8,849 nt of DNA, taken from contig SCQZ01000135.1 in the NCBI GenBank assembly GCA_004299665.1, forward strand, positions 1 through 8,849, given 5' to 3'. The notes under the pieces were generated by a model that saw nothing but the letters and a program-made list of their open reading frames with translations, made no database searches and was not told where the DNA came from. Numbering within the stretch: the first letter of the stretch is position 1; every line of letters begins with the position of its first letter. Shown here piece by piece: positions 1 through 6,656 of this stretch. The DNA comes from Jatrophihabitans sp. GTDB taxonomy: Bacteria > Actinomycetota > Actinomycetes > Mycobacteriales > Jatrophihabitantaceae. The translations under genes were made by a program, and so were the position numbers.

Positions 1-1
1 C

Positions 2-1522
2 GAGGTGGAGCTCGCCCTGGCGGCGCTGAACGAGTCCGACGCCCGGCTGTCGGCCGTCGCCGAGCGGCTCGCCGAACTCGGTCAGGCGGCGCGGTCCGCG
101 ACGGCCGAGGCGCAGCGGCTCGAGGACGCCCGCTCGGCGGCCGAGCGGGCCCGGGACAGCGACCTCGCGGGCCTGTCGGAGCTGGAGGAGCGGCTGCACC
201 TGGCCGAGGCACAGGCCGACGAGCCCGCCGAGCCGGACAGCCGCGACCGGGACGGGCTGCGCGCGGATCTGGAGACCGCGCGGCAGCAGGAGGTCGAGTC
301 CCGGCTGGCGGTGCGGACCGGGGAGGAACGCGCGCGCGCAGTCGCGGGCCGGGCCGAGCAACTGGTGCGGGCCGCGCAGGTCGAGCGCGACGCCCGGCTG
401 CGCCAGCAGCAGGCCCGCGAGCGGCGCGCCCGCGGCGCCGTCATCGCCGCCGCCGTGCGCGACGCGGCCGGGCAGGTGCTGGCCGGAATCGCGGGGTCCG
501 TCGCGGCCGCGATCGGCGAGCGGGACGGCCTGCAGCGCGGCCGTGCCGAGCGGGACTCCGAACTGGCCGGCGTGCGGGCGCGGGCGCGCGACCTGGCCGC
601 GGAGCTGGGCCGGCTCACCGACGTCGTCCACCGCGACGAGATGCTGCGTGCCGAGCAACGCCTGCGGATCGAGCAGGTCGAGGAGCGGGCCGTCGAGGAG
701 TTCGGCGTCGAACCCGAGGCGCTGGTCGCCGAGTACGGCCCGGAACAGCCGTGCCCGCCCAGCTCGGTGGAGGTGTCCGAGTACGCGCAGGCGCTCGAGC
801 GCGGCGGGCAGGTCGTCGCACCGCAACCGGGGCCGTTCGACCGCCCCACCCAGGAGAAGCGGGCGGCCCGCGCCGAGCGCGACCTCGCGCTGCTGGGCAA
901 GGTCAACCCGCTGGCGCTGGAGGAGTTCGCGGCGCTCGAGGAACGCTCCCAGTTCCTGTCCACGCAACTGGAGGACCTCAAGGCCACCCGCCGGGACCTG
1001 CTCACCGTCGTCAAGGAGGTCGACGACCGCATTCTGCAGGTCTTCACCAGCGCCTACACCGACGTGGCGCGCGAGTTCGAGGTCGTGTTCGCCGCCCTGT
1101 TCCCCGGCGGCGACGGGAGGCTGGTCCTCACCGAGCCCGACGACATGCTGCTGACCGGCATCGACGTGGAGGCGCGGCCACCGGGCAAGAAGGTCAAGCG
1201 CCTCTCGCTGCTGTCCGGCGGCGAGCGCTCCCTCGTCGCGGTCGCGCTGCTGGTCGCGATCTTCCGCGCCCGGCCGAGCCCGTTCTACATCATGGACGAG
1301 ATCGAGGCCGCCCTGGACGACACCAACCTGGACCGGTTGCTGACGCTCGTCTCGGACCTGCGCACCAGCAGCCAGATCATCCTGGTCACCCACCAGAAGC
1401 GCACCATGGAGATCGCCGACGCGCTCTACGGCGTGACCATGCGCGGGGACGGCGTGACCCAGGTGATCAGCCAGCGGCTGCGCGACGCGACCGGCGAACC
1501 GGCGCCCGCTCCTGTGAATTGA
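2..1522 (+). CDS. smc: Chromosome segregation ATPase SMC, C-terminal part (5' end outside window)
   Basis: About 506 codons are visible, open from the left edge, so the true start lies outside; the GTG at 5 is internal. SMC dimers with ScpA/ScpB organise and help segregate the chromosome. The first ~280 residues are Ala/Arg/Glu/Leu-rich with heptad character, as expected for the returning coiled-coil arm, so the window probably begins just after the hinge. The C-terminal head is complete: ABC signature LSGGERS (1211-1231), Walker B FYIMDE with the Asp-Glu pair at 1295-1300 followed by the D-loop region (EAALDD), and the switch His in VTHQK at 1391-1393. The closing ADALYGVTMRGDGVTQVISQ segment is typical of actinobacterial SMC. 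Walker A would be in the missing N-terminal half. smc directly upstream of ftsY is the usual actinobacterial order, here separated by one inserted gene. Identification is firm; only completeness is unknown. Confidence 0.97.
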   Translation, partial: EVELALAALNESDARLSAVAERLAELGQAARSATAEAQRLEDARSAAERARDSDLAGLSELEERLHLAEAQADEPAEPDSRDRDGLRADLETARQQEVESRLAVRTGEERARAVAGRAEQLVRAAQVERDARLRQQQARERRARGAVIAAAVRDAAGQVLAGIAGSVAAAIGERDGLQRGRAERDSELAGVRARARDLAAELGRLTDVVHRDEMLRAEQRLRIEQVEERAVEEFGVEPEALVAEYGPEQPCPPSSVEVSEYAQALERGGQVVAPQPGPFDRPTQEKRAARAERDLALLGKVNPLALEEFAALEERSQFLSTQLEDLKATRRDLLTVVKEVDDRILQVFTSAYTDVAREFEVVFAALFPGGDGRLVLTEPDDMLLTGIDVEARPPGKKVKRLSLLSGGERSLVAVALLVAIFRARPSPFYIMDEIEAALDDTNLDRLLTLVSDLRTSSQIILVTHQKRTMEIADALYGVTMRGDGVTQVISQRLRDATGEPAPAPVN

Positions 1523-1535
1523 GGCAGGCCGCACC

Positions 1536-1556
1536 GGGCGGCCGGGGGGCCGTCCC
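1536..1556 (+). terminator. GC hairpin after smc, possible terminator
   Basis: Fourteen bases after the smc stop, GGGCGGCC (1536-1543) can pair with GGCCGTCCC (1548-1556) around a GGGG loop, giving eight G-C pairs with one bulged T at 1553. No T-tract follows, which is common for hairpin terminators in high-GC actinobacteria. The 3' arm ends one base before the putative -10 element of the next gene, so the structure could end smc transcription or sit in the -35 region of the downstream promoter. By-eye folding only; at this GC content such hairpins also arise by chance. Confidence 0.4.
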
Positions 1557-1557
1557 C

Positions 1558-1570
1558 TACGGTTGGTGCG
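1558..1570 (+). promoter_or_regulatory. Probable leaderless promoter of the L,D-transpeptidase gene
   Basis: The hexamer TACGGT (1558-1563) matches the TAnnnT -10 pattern of actinobacterial housekeeping promoters. Six bases separate it from the GTG at 1570, so transcription would start at or next to the first base of the start codon. No Shine-Dalgarno sequence lies at a usable distance before this GTG, which agrees with a leaderless mRNA. No convincing -35 is visible; the region where it should be is occupied by the GC hairpin. Confidence 0.55.
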
Positions 1571-2583
1571 TGTCGAAGCGCATGATCGCCGCTCGCCGCT
1601 CCCGTCTCCTGCTGCTGACCGGGCTGCTGGCCGCCGCCGCCGCGCTCGCGGCCTGCAGCACCGGTTCGAGCGGAAAGCCCCACCCGACCGTGACCGTCAC
1701 CAAGGACCCCGGCTCGTCGTCGCACTCGGCGAGCGCGCCGGCCACGCCGAGCGGCCCGCCCCCCACGCCGGTGCACATCACCGCCTTCCCCGGGGACGGC
1801 ACCACCGTGGGCGTCGGCATGCCGATCATCGCCCACTTCAACCAGAAGATCACCGACGCGGCCGCCTTCGCGAAGGCGGTGACGGTGACCGTGAACGGGC
1901 AGCCGGCCAACGGGGCCTGGTACTTCGAGTACAGCGACCCGGCGGCGGGATACCCCATGGAGGCCCACTACCGGGAGCAGGCGTACTGGCCCGCGCACGC
2001 GCGCATCCACGTCGACTTCGCGACGCAGGGCGTCTCGGCCGGCAAGGGGCTCGCGTTCGACGACAGCCTGACCCTGGACTACAGCACCGGCCCGGCGAAC
2101 CTCCTCACCGCCGACGACAGCACCCACACCCTGACGGTCATGAGCGACGGGCAGCTGTGGGGCGCCTTCCAGATCTCCCTCGGCGCGCCGAACACACCCA
2201 CCCTGCGGGGCGTCAAGGTGATCATGGAGAAGGGTGCCGACATCCCGATGCGCGGCCCCGGCTACTACGACCCGCACGTGAAGTTCACCCAGCGGCTCAC
2301 CTACGGGGGCGAGTACCTGCACTCCGCGCCGTGGAACTGTGCCCCGTCCACGGGGCCGGGCTGCGCCGGACCGCAGAACAACATCGGACGCGCGGACACC
2401 TCCAACGGGTGCACCAACCTGCGGCCCGCGGACGCGCAGAAGCTGTACGACTTCCTGGAGGTCGGCGACGTGGTCAACTACCCGAACGCCTCCGGCCCGA
2501 AGATGCAGATGGGCGACGGCTACGGCGACTGGAACGTCCCCTGGGGCGAGTGGCAGTCCGGCGGGGCGGTCGCGACCACCTGA
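1570..2583 (+). CDS. Lipoprotein L,D-transpeptidase (YkuD fold) with variant SNGC active-site motif
   Basis: The 337-residue product is a membrane-anchored enzyme expected to form 3-3 peptidoglycan cross-links outside the cell. The N-terminus has Arg/Lys residues, a Leu/Ala-rich core and a lipobox LAAC with Cys29, followed by a Ser/Thr/Pro-rich linker (about 30-70). Residues about 70-175 resemble the bacterial Ig-like domain of actinobacterial Ldts, and about 185-310 the YkuD domain. His251 in LHSAPW and Cys281 fit the catalytic pair, and TNL after Cys281 supplies the conserved Asn283. Two features are odd. The usual SHGC motif reads SNGC (Asn279), and 26 residues lie between His251 and Ser278 where 14-17 are usual. 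The extra loop carries Cys257 and Cys265, which could form a disulfide. The GTG at 1570 is preferred because of the promoter placed directly before it; ATG at 1582 is the alternative and leaves the signal intact. The family call is firm; activity of the variant site is not proven. Confidence 0.9.
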   Translation: MSKRMIAARRSRLLLLTGLLAAAAALAACSTGSSGKPHPTVTVTKDPGSSSHSASAPATPSGPPPTPVHITAFPGDGTTVGVGMPIIAHFNQKITDAAAFAKAVTVTVNGQPANGAWYFEYSDPAAGYPMEAHYREQAYWPAHARIHVDFATQGVSAGKGLAFDDSLTLDYSTGPANLLTADDSTHTLTVMSDGQLWGAFQISLGAPNTPTLRGVKVIMEKGADIPMRGPGYYDPHVKFTQRLTYGGEYLHSAPWNCAPSTGPGCAGPQNNIGRADTSNGCTNLRPADAQKLYDFLEVGDVVNYPNASGPKMQMGDGYGDWNVPWGEWQSGGAVATT

Positions 2584-2613
2584 CGCGCCCGTCGGGCCGG
2601 TCGCGGGCCTTGG

Positions 2614-2626
2614 GACAATGATCCGA
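2614..2626 (+). promoter_or_regulatory. Probable leaderless promoter of ftsY
   Basis: GACAAT (2614-2619) is a good -10-like hexamer placed six bases before the ATG at 2626, the same geometry as the promoter before the transpeptidase gene. No Shine-Dalgarno sequence is present at normal spacing; the only purine run (GGGA) lies 11-14 bases upstream inside the promoter element. This suggests that ftsY, and the genes coupled to it, can be read from a leaderless mRNA independently of smc. No clear -35 is seen. Confidence 0.5.
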
Positions 2627-3777
2627 TGATCTGGCTCTGGGTCGTCATCGGCATCGTCGTCCTTGCCCTGCTGCTGACCGCTGCCCTCCTCGTCCCGCGG
2701 TTGCGGGTCTCCCGGCCGCCGGCGGCCACGCCACCGCGCGAACCGGCGCCCGTCGAGCACCCGCCCGAGACCGTCGCGACCCTGCCCGCGCCCGTGCAGG
2801 CGCCCGCCGCTGCACCGGCCGCACCGGCCGTCGAGACGCCGGAACCGACCGCGGGGCGCCTGGTCCGGCTGCGGGCGCGGCTGGGGCGGTCCCAGTCGAC
2901 GCTGGGCCGCGGCCTGCTGTCGGTGCTGTCCCGCGAGCGCCTCGACGAGGACGCCTGGGACGAGGTCGAGGAGGTCCTGCTGACGGCCGACGTCGGGGTC
3001 GGCGCGACCGGTCAGATCGTGGACAACCTGCGCACCCGCACCAAGGTGCTGGGCACCCGGTCGACGGCGGAGTTGCGCGCGCTGCTGGCCGACGAACTCG
3101 TCGCGGCGCTGCAGCCGGACCTGGACCGCACGGTGCACGCCACCTCGACCGGGGAGCGTCCGGCGGTGGTCCTGGTGGTGGGCGTCAACGGCACCGGCAA
3201 GACGACCACCTGCGGGAAGCTCGCCCGGGTGCTGGTCGCCGACGGCCGCACCGTGCTGCTCGGCGCCGCCGACACGTTCCGCGCCGCCGCCGCCGACCAG
3301 CTGCAGACGTGGGGGTCGCGGGTCGGGGCCGAGACGGTGCGCGGACCCGAGGGCGGTGACCCGGCCTCGGTCGCCTTCGACGCGGTGCGGCGAGGCGGTG
3401 AGCTCGCGGTGGACACGGTGCTGATCGACACCGCGGGGCGCCTGCATACCAAGGTCGGGCTGATGGACGAGCTGGGCAAGGTCAAGCGGGTCGTCGAGAA
3501 GCAGGGGCCGGTGGACGAGACGCTGCTGGTCCTGGACGCCACGACGGGCCAGAACGGCCTGCAGCAGGCGCGGGTGTTCACCGAGGTCGTGGACGTCACC
3601 GGCATCGTGCTCACCAAGCTGGACGGCACCGCCAAGGGCGGCATCGTCATCAGCGTGCAGCGCGAGCTGGGCGTCCCGGTGAAGCTCGTCGGCCTGGGCG
3701 AGGGGGCCGACGACCTCGCGCCGTTCGAGCCGGAGGCGTTCGTGGACGCGCTGCTGGGCGATACCGTCGGAGCGTGA
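2626..3777 (+). CDS. ftsY: Signal recognition particle receptor FtsY
   Basis: The 383-residue GTPase receives ribosome-nascent chain complexes from SRP (Ffh) at the inner face of the membrane. Residues 3-25 form a hydrophobic membrane anchor, as in other actinobacterial FtsY proteins, followed by a low-complexity Ala/Pro-rich linker (about 30-80; it includes the 9-base repeat GCACCGGCC twice around 2813). The N domain covers about 83-175 and the G domain the rest: G1 GVNGTGKTTT (186-195), DTFRAAA (216-222), G3 DTAGR (268-272), G4 TKLDG (330-334) and G5 GLGEGADDL (356-364). All GTPase motifs are intact. The ATG at 2626 is the only start giving the complete anchor. The stop overlaps the start of tdh by four bases (GTGA, 3774-3777), so it is probably the first gene of a four-gene operon. 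ftsY between smc and amt is the normal actinobacterial order; the genes after it are not. Confidence 0.97.
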   Translation: MIWLWVVIGIVVLALLLTAALLVPRLRVSRPPAATPPREPAPVEHPPETVATLPAPVQAPAAAPAAPAVETPEPTAGRLVRLRARLGRSQSTLGRGLLSVLSRERLDEDAWDEVEEVLLTADVGVGATGQIVDNLRTRTKVLGTRSTAELRALLADELVAALQPDLDRTVHATSTGERPAVVLVVGVNGTGKTTTCGKLARVLVADGRTVLLGAADTFRAAAADQLQTWGSRVGAETVRGPEGGDPASVAFDAVRRGGELAVDTVLIDTAGRLHTKVGLMDELGKVKRVVEKQGPVDETLLVLDATTGQNGLQQARVFTEVVDVTGIVLTKLDGTAKGGIVISVQRELGVPVKLVGLGEGADDLAPFEPEAFVDALLGDTVGA

Positions 3778-4805
3778 AGGCTCTCTACAAGCCGGCCGCC
3801 GGGCCCGGCCTGGAACTGACCGAGCGCCCGGAGCCCGAACCCGGGCCGGCCGAGGTCAAGATCCGGGTGCTGCGGGCCGGCATCTGCGGCACCGACCTGC
3901 ACATCGAGTCGTGGGACCCGTGGGCGGCCTCGGCCGTCGACGCGCCGCTGGTCGTCGGTCACGAGTTCTGCGGCGAGGTCGTCGCCGTCGGCGCGGAGGT
4001 CCGCGACGTCACCGTCGGCGACCTGGTGTCCGGCGAGGGGCACGTCGTGTGCGGGACGTGCCGCAACTGCCGCGCCGGCAGGCGCCACCTGTGCATCCGC
4101 ACCCAGGGGCTGGGCGTCAACCGCGACGGCGCGTTCGCCGAGTACGTCGTGCTGCCGGAGTCGAACGTGTGGGTCCACCGCACGCCGCTCGACCCGGACC
4201 TGGGTGCCATCTTCGACCCGTTCGGCAACGCCGTGCACACCGCGCTGTCGTTCCCGCTCGTCGGTGAGGACGTGCTGATCACCGGCGCCGGGCCGATCGG
4301 CCTGATGGCGGCGGCCGTGTGCCGGCACGTCGGCGCACGGTTCGTGGTGATCACCGACGTCTCCGCGTACCGGCTGGACCTCGCGCGCCGGATGGGGGTC
4401 GACCTCGCACTCGACGTGTCGACCGAGCGCATCGCGTCGGCGCAGCGGCACCTGGGGATGGTCGAGGGCTTCGACGTGGCGCTGGAGATGAGCGGGCACC
4501 CGAGCGCCCTGCCGGAGGTGCTGGCCAACCTCAACCACGGCGGGCGGATCGCGATGCTCGGGCTGCCTGCCGCCCCGATCGAGATCGACTGGGGCAAGGT
4601 GGTCACCCATATGATCACGATCAAGGGCATCTACGGACGCGAGATGTTCGAGACCTGGTACGCGATGAGCGCCATGCTCCGCAGCGGGCTGGACATCTCC
4701 TCGGTCATCACGCACCGCTTCCCCGCCACCCGGTGGGCCGAGGCGTTCGCGACGGCGCGGGGCGGGCAGTGCGGCAAGGTCGTGCTGGATTGGACGGTGG
4801 TGTGA
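3774..4805 (+). CDS. tdh: L-threonine 3-dehydrogenase (zinc-dependent, NAD+)
   Basis: The 343-residue medium-chain dehydrogenase oxidises L-threonine to 2-amino-3-ketobutyrate with NAD+. Length and key positions agree with E. coli Tdh: catalytic zinc ligands Cys38 and His63 with Glu64 (GHEF), structural zinc cysteines 93, 96, 99 and 107, His90, the nucleotide-binding GAGPIG at 171-176, and Asp195 at the end of the second Rossmann strand, favouring NAD. DPFGNAVHTALSF, EMSG and IKGIYGREMFETWY are characteristic of true threonine dehydrogenases rather than general sorbitol/alcohol dehydrogenases. The GTG start overlaps the ftsY stop; GGAG at 3769-3772 is only one base away, too close for a normal ribosome site, so translation probably depends on ribosomes finishing ftsY. 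kbl follows after one base. The order tdh-kbl is the reverse of the E. coli kbl-tdh operon. Confidence 0.96.
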   Translation: MKALYKPAAGPGLELTERPEPEPGPAEVKIRVLRAGICGTDLHIESWDPWAASAVDAPLVVGHEFCGEVVAVGAEVRDVTVGDLVSGEGHVVCGTCRNCRAGRRHLCIRTQGLGVNRDGAFAEYVVLPESNVWVHRTPLDPDLGAIFDPFGNAVHTALSFPLVGEDVLITGAGPIGLMAAAVCRHVGARFVVITDVSAYRLDLARRMGVDLALDVSTERIASAQRHLGMVEGFDVALEMSGHPSALPEVLANLNHGGRIAMLGLPAAPIEIDWGKVVTHMITIKGIYGREMFETWYAMSAMLRSGLDISSVITHRFPATRWAEAFATARGGQCGKVVLDWTVV

Positions 4806-4806
4806 G

Positions 4807-6009
4807 ATGGCGTTCGGGGCGGTGCGCGACCAGTTGCGCGAGACGCTGGACGAGATCCGCGACGCGGGGCTGTACAAGGCCGAGCGGCAACTGTCCTCGC
4901 CGCAGTCGGCGCGGGTTCGGACCGGATCGCGAGAGGTGCTGAACTTCTGCGCGAACAACTACCTCGGGCTCGCCGACCACCCCGCCGTCGTCGCCGCGGC
5001 GCGACAGGCGCTGGGCGACTGGGGCTTCGGGATGGCCAGCGTGCGGTTCATCTGCGGCACGCAGACCCAGCACACCGAGTTGGAGGCGCGGCTGGCGGCC
5101 TTCCTCGGGACCGATGCCGCGATCCTGTACTCCTCCTGCTTCGACGCGAACGGCGGCGTCTTCGAGGTGCTGCTCGGCGAGGACGACGCGGTGATCTCCG
5201 ACGAGCTGAACCACGCGTCGATCATCGACGGGATCCGGCTGTGCCGGGCCGCCCGGTACCGCTACCACAACCGCGACATGGCCGACCTGGAGGAGCAGTT
5301 GCGCGCCGCGTCGGGCGCCCGGCGCCGGCTGGTCGTCACCGACGGCGTCTTCTCGATGGACGGCTACTTCGCGCCGCTGCCGCAGATCTGCGACCTCGCC
5401 GAGCGGTACGACGCGATGGTGATGGTGGACGACTCGCACGCCGTCGGCTTCATCGGGGACACCGGCGCCGGGACCCCGGAGCGGTTCGGCGTCCGGGACC
5501 GGGTCGACGTCGTGTCCGGGACGCTCGGCAAGGCCCTGGGCGGCGCGTCCGGCGGCTACATCGCGGCGCGGTCGGAGATCGTCGAACTGCTGCGGCAGCG
5601 CTCGCGGCCCTACCTGTTCTCCAACGCGGTCGCCCCGGCCGTGGTGGCCGGATCGCTCGCCGCGCTCGACCTCGTGGCGGGCAGTGAGGGCGCGGCCGCC
5701 GGGGGACGTGGGCAGCGCGAGACGCTGCAGCGCAACACCGCGCTGTTCCGCCGGCGCATGGCGGCCGAGGGCTTCGACATCCTCGCCGGCGAGCACCCGA
5801 TCGTGCCGGTCATGTTCGGTGACGCCGCACTCGCCTCGCGGATCGCCGACGACATGCTGACCCGTGGCGTCTACGTCATCGCCTTCAGCTACCCGGTGGT
5901 GCCGCAGGGCAGGGCGCGCATCCGGGTGCAACTGTCCGCCGCGCACTCCGAGGCGGACGTCGAGGCGTGCGTGCAGGCGTTCGTCGGCGCCCGCGCGGCG
6001 GTGGCCTGA
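4807..6009 (+). CDS. kbl: 2-amino-3-ketobutyrate coenzyme A ligase (glycine C-acetyltransferase)
   Basis: The 400-residue PLP enzyme of the alpha-oxoamine synthase family cleaves 2-amino-3-ketobutyrate with CoA into glycine and acetyl-CoA, using the unstable product of Tdh. Visible landmarks: NFCANNYLGLADHP near residues 46-59, NHASIIDG with His136 stacking on PLP, MVDDSHAVGF with Asp208 and His211, and VSGTLGKALGGASGGY with Schiff-base Lys242. Length matches E. coli Kbl (398). FGMASVRFICGTQ is specific for Kbl against the related serine palmitoyl-, ALA- and 8-amino-7-oxononanoate synthases. The ATG follows the tdh stop by one base and kbl is itself linked to the next gene through TGATG, so this is a tightly coupled operon. 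Confidence 0.96.
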   Translation: MAFGAVRDQLRETLDEIRDAGLYKAERQLSSPQSARVRTGSREVLNFCANNYLGLADHPAVVAAARQALGDWGFGMASVRFICGTQTQHTELEARLAAFLGTDAAILYSSCFDANGGVFEVLLGEDDAVISDELNHASIIDGIRLCRAARYRYHNRDMADLEEQLRAASGARRRLVVTDGVFSMDGYFAPLPQICDLAERYDAMVMVDDSHAVGFIGDTGAGTPERFGVRDRVDVVSGTLGKALGGASGGYIAARSEIVELLRQRSRPYLFSNAVAPAVVAGSLAALDLVAGSEGAAAGGRGQRETLQRNTALFRRRMAAEGFDILAGEHPIVPVMFGDAALASRIADDMLTRGVYVIAFSYPVVPQGRARIRVQLSAAHSEADVEACVQAFVGARAAVA

Positions 6010-6656
6010 TGCCGACGCTGCTCCTCGCCGGTGCGGGCCCGCGGCTGGGCGGTGCGATCGCGCGCCGCTTCGCCCGGGACGGCTACGACGTCGCCCTGCT
6101 GTCCGAGCACGAGGGCAGCGTCACGGCGCTCGGGGAGGCGTTGCAGGCCGAGGGCATCACCACCGGCTGGGCCGTCGCGGACGTAGGGGACAGCGAGGCC
6201 CTGCGGGCCGCCGTCACCCGGTTCGGCGAGCACACCGGGTCGGTGGACGTCCTGGTGCACAACGTCTCGGTGTGGCGCGAGGCGTCCACCCTGGACCTGA
6301 GTCCCTGCGACCTGCTCGCCGACGTGCACGCCGGGGCCGCGAGCCTGCTCACCAGCGCCCGGGCGGCGGTGCCGTTCATGCCCTCCGGCGGTGCCGTGAT
6401 CGCCACGGGGTCGGCGGCCGCGGACTTCCCGTCCCCGGGCGCCCCGACGCTCGGCGTGCAGAAGGCCGCGCTGCGCGCCCTGGTGCAGGCGATGGCGCCG
6501 GACTACGCCGAGCGCGGCATCCACTGCGCCACGGTCACGATCAACGGCGTGCTCGGCACCCCGGGCTTCGAGCCGGAGCGCATCGCCGACGTCTATGCGG
6601 ACGTGGCGGCCGAGCCACGCGATTCCTGGCGCACCGTCATTCCCTTCCCGCTCTAG
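6009..6656 (+). CDS. Atypical short-chain dehydrogenase/reductase-like protein lacking the catalytic tyrosine
   Basis: The 215-residue protein has a Rossmann fold of the SDR superfamily: glycine-rich GAGPRLGGAIA (8-18), an AVAD segment after the third strand, HNVS with Asn85 in place of the usual NNAG, ATGSAA with Ser135 at the catalytic serine position, and Lys152. The tyrosine expected four residues before Lys152 is Leu148 (codon CTC, 6450-6452) in PTLGVQK. A protein without it is not expected to do standard SDR hydride-transfer chemistry, though it may bind NAD(P). The ATG at 6009 overlaps the kbl stop (TGATG); an in-frame ATG at 5967 would add 14 residues inside kbl and is less likely because the Rossmann strand begins right after the second Met. 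GGTGG at 5999-6003 could serve as a weak ribosome site. The substrate is unknown; position after tdh-kbl suggests a link to threonine, aminoketone or glycine metabolism, an inference from context only. Confidence 0.85.
   Translation: MPTLLLAGAGPRLGGAIARRFARDGYDVALLSEHEGSVTALGEALQAEGITTGWAVADVGDSEALRAAVTRFGEHTGSVDVLVHNVSVWREASTLDLSPCDLLADVHAGAASLLTSARAAVPFMPSGGAVIATGSAAADFPSPGAPTLGVQKAALRALVQAMAPDYAERGIHCATVTINGVLGTPGFEPERIADVYADVAAEPRDSWRTVIPFPL

Noticed and set aside
82..1047. Long open frame antisense to smc, coding for a Ser/Arg/Ala-rich protein
   Set aside because: It is the usual GC-driven mirror of a real gene; composition is low-complexity, and the plus frame encodes clear SMC sequence.
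2813..2830. Tandem 9-base repeat GCACCGGCC in ftsY
   Set aside because: Only two units within an Ala/Pro-rich linker; ordinary low-complexity coding sequence.
3774..4805. tdh as a sorbitol or generic alcohol dehydrogenase
   Set aside because: Positions 38, 63, 64, 90, 93, 96, 99 and 107 and the GIYGREMFETWY segment match threonine dehydrogenase, and kbl is adjacent.
5967..6008. Earlier in-frame ATG for the SDR
   Set aside because: It adds an Arg/Gly-rich tail inside kbl without homology; the TGATG overlap at 6009 gives the normal start of a Rossmann fold.
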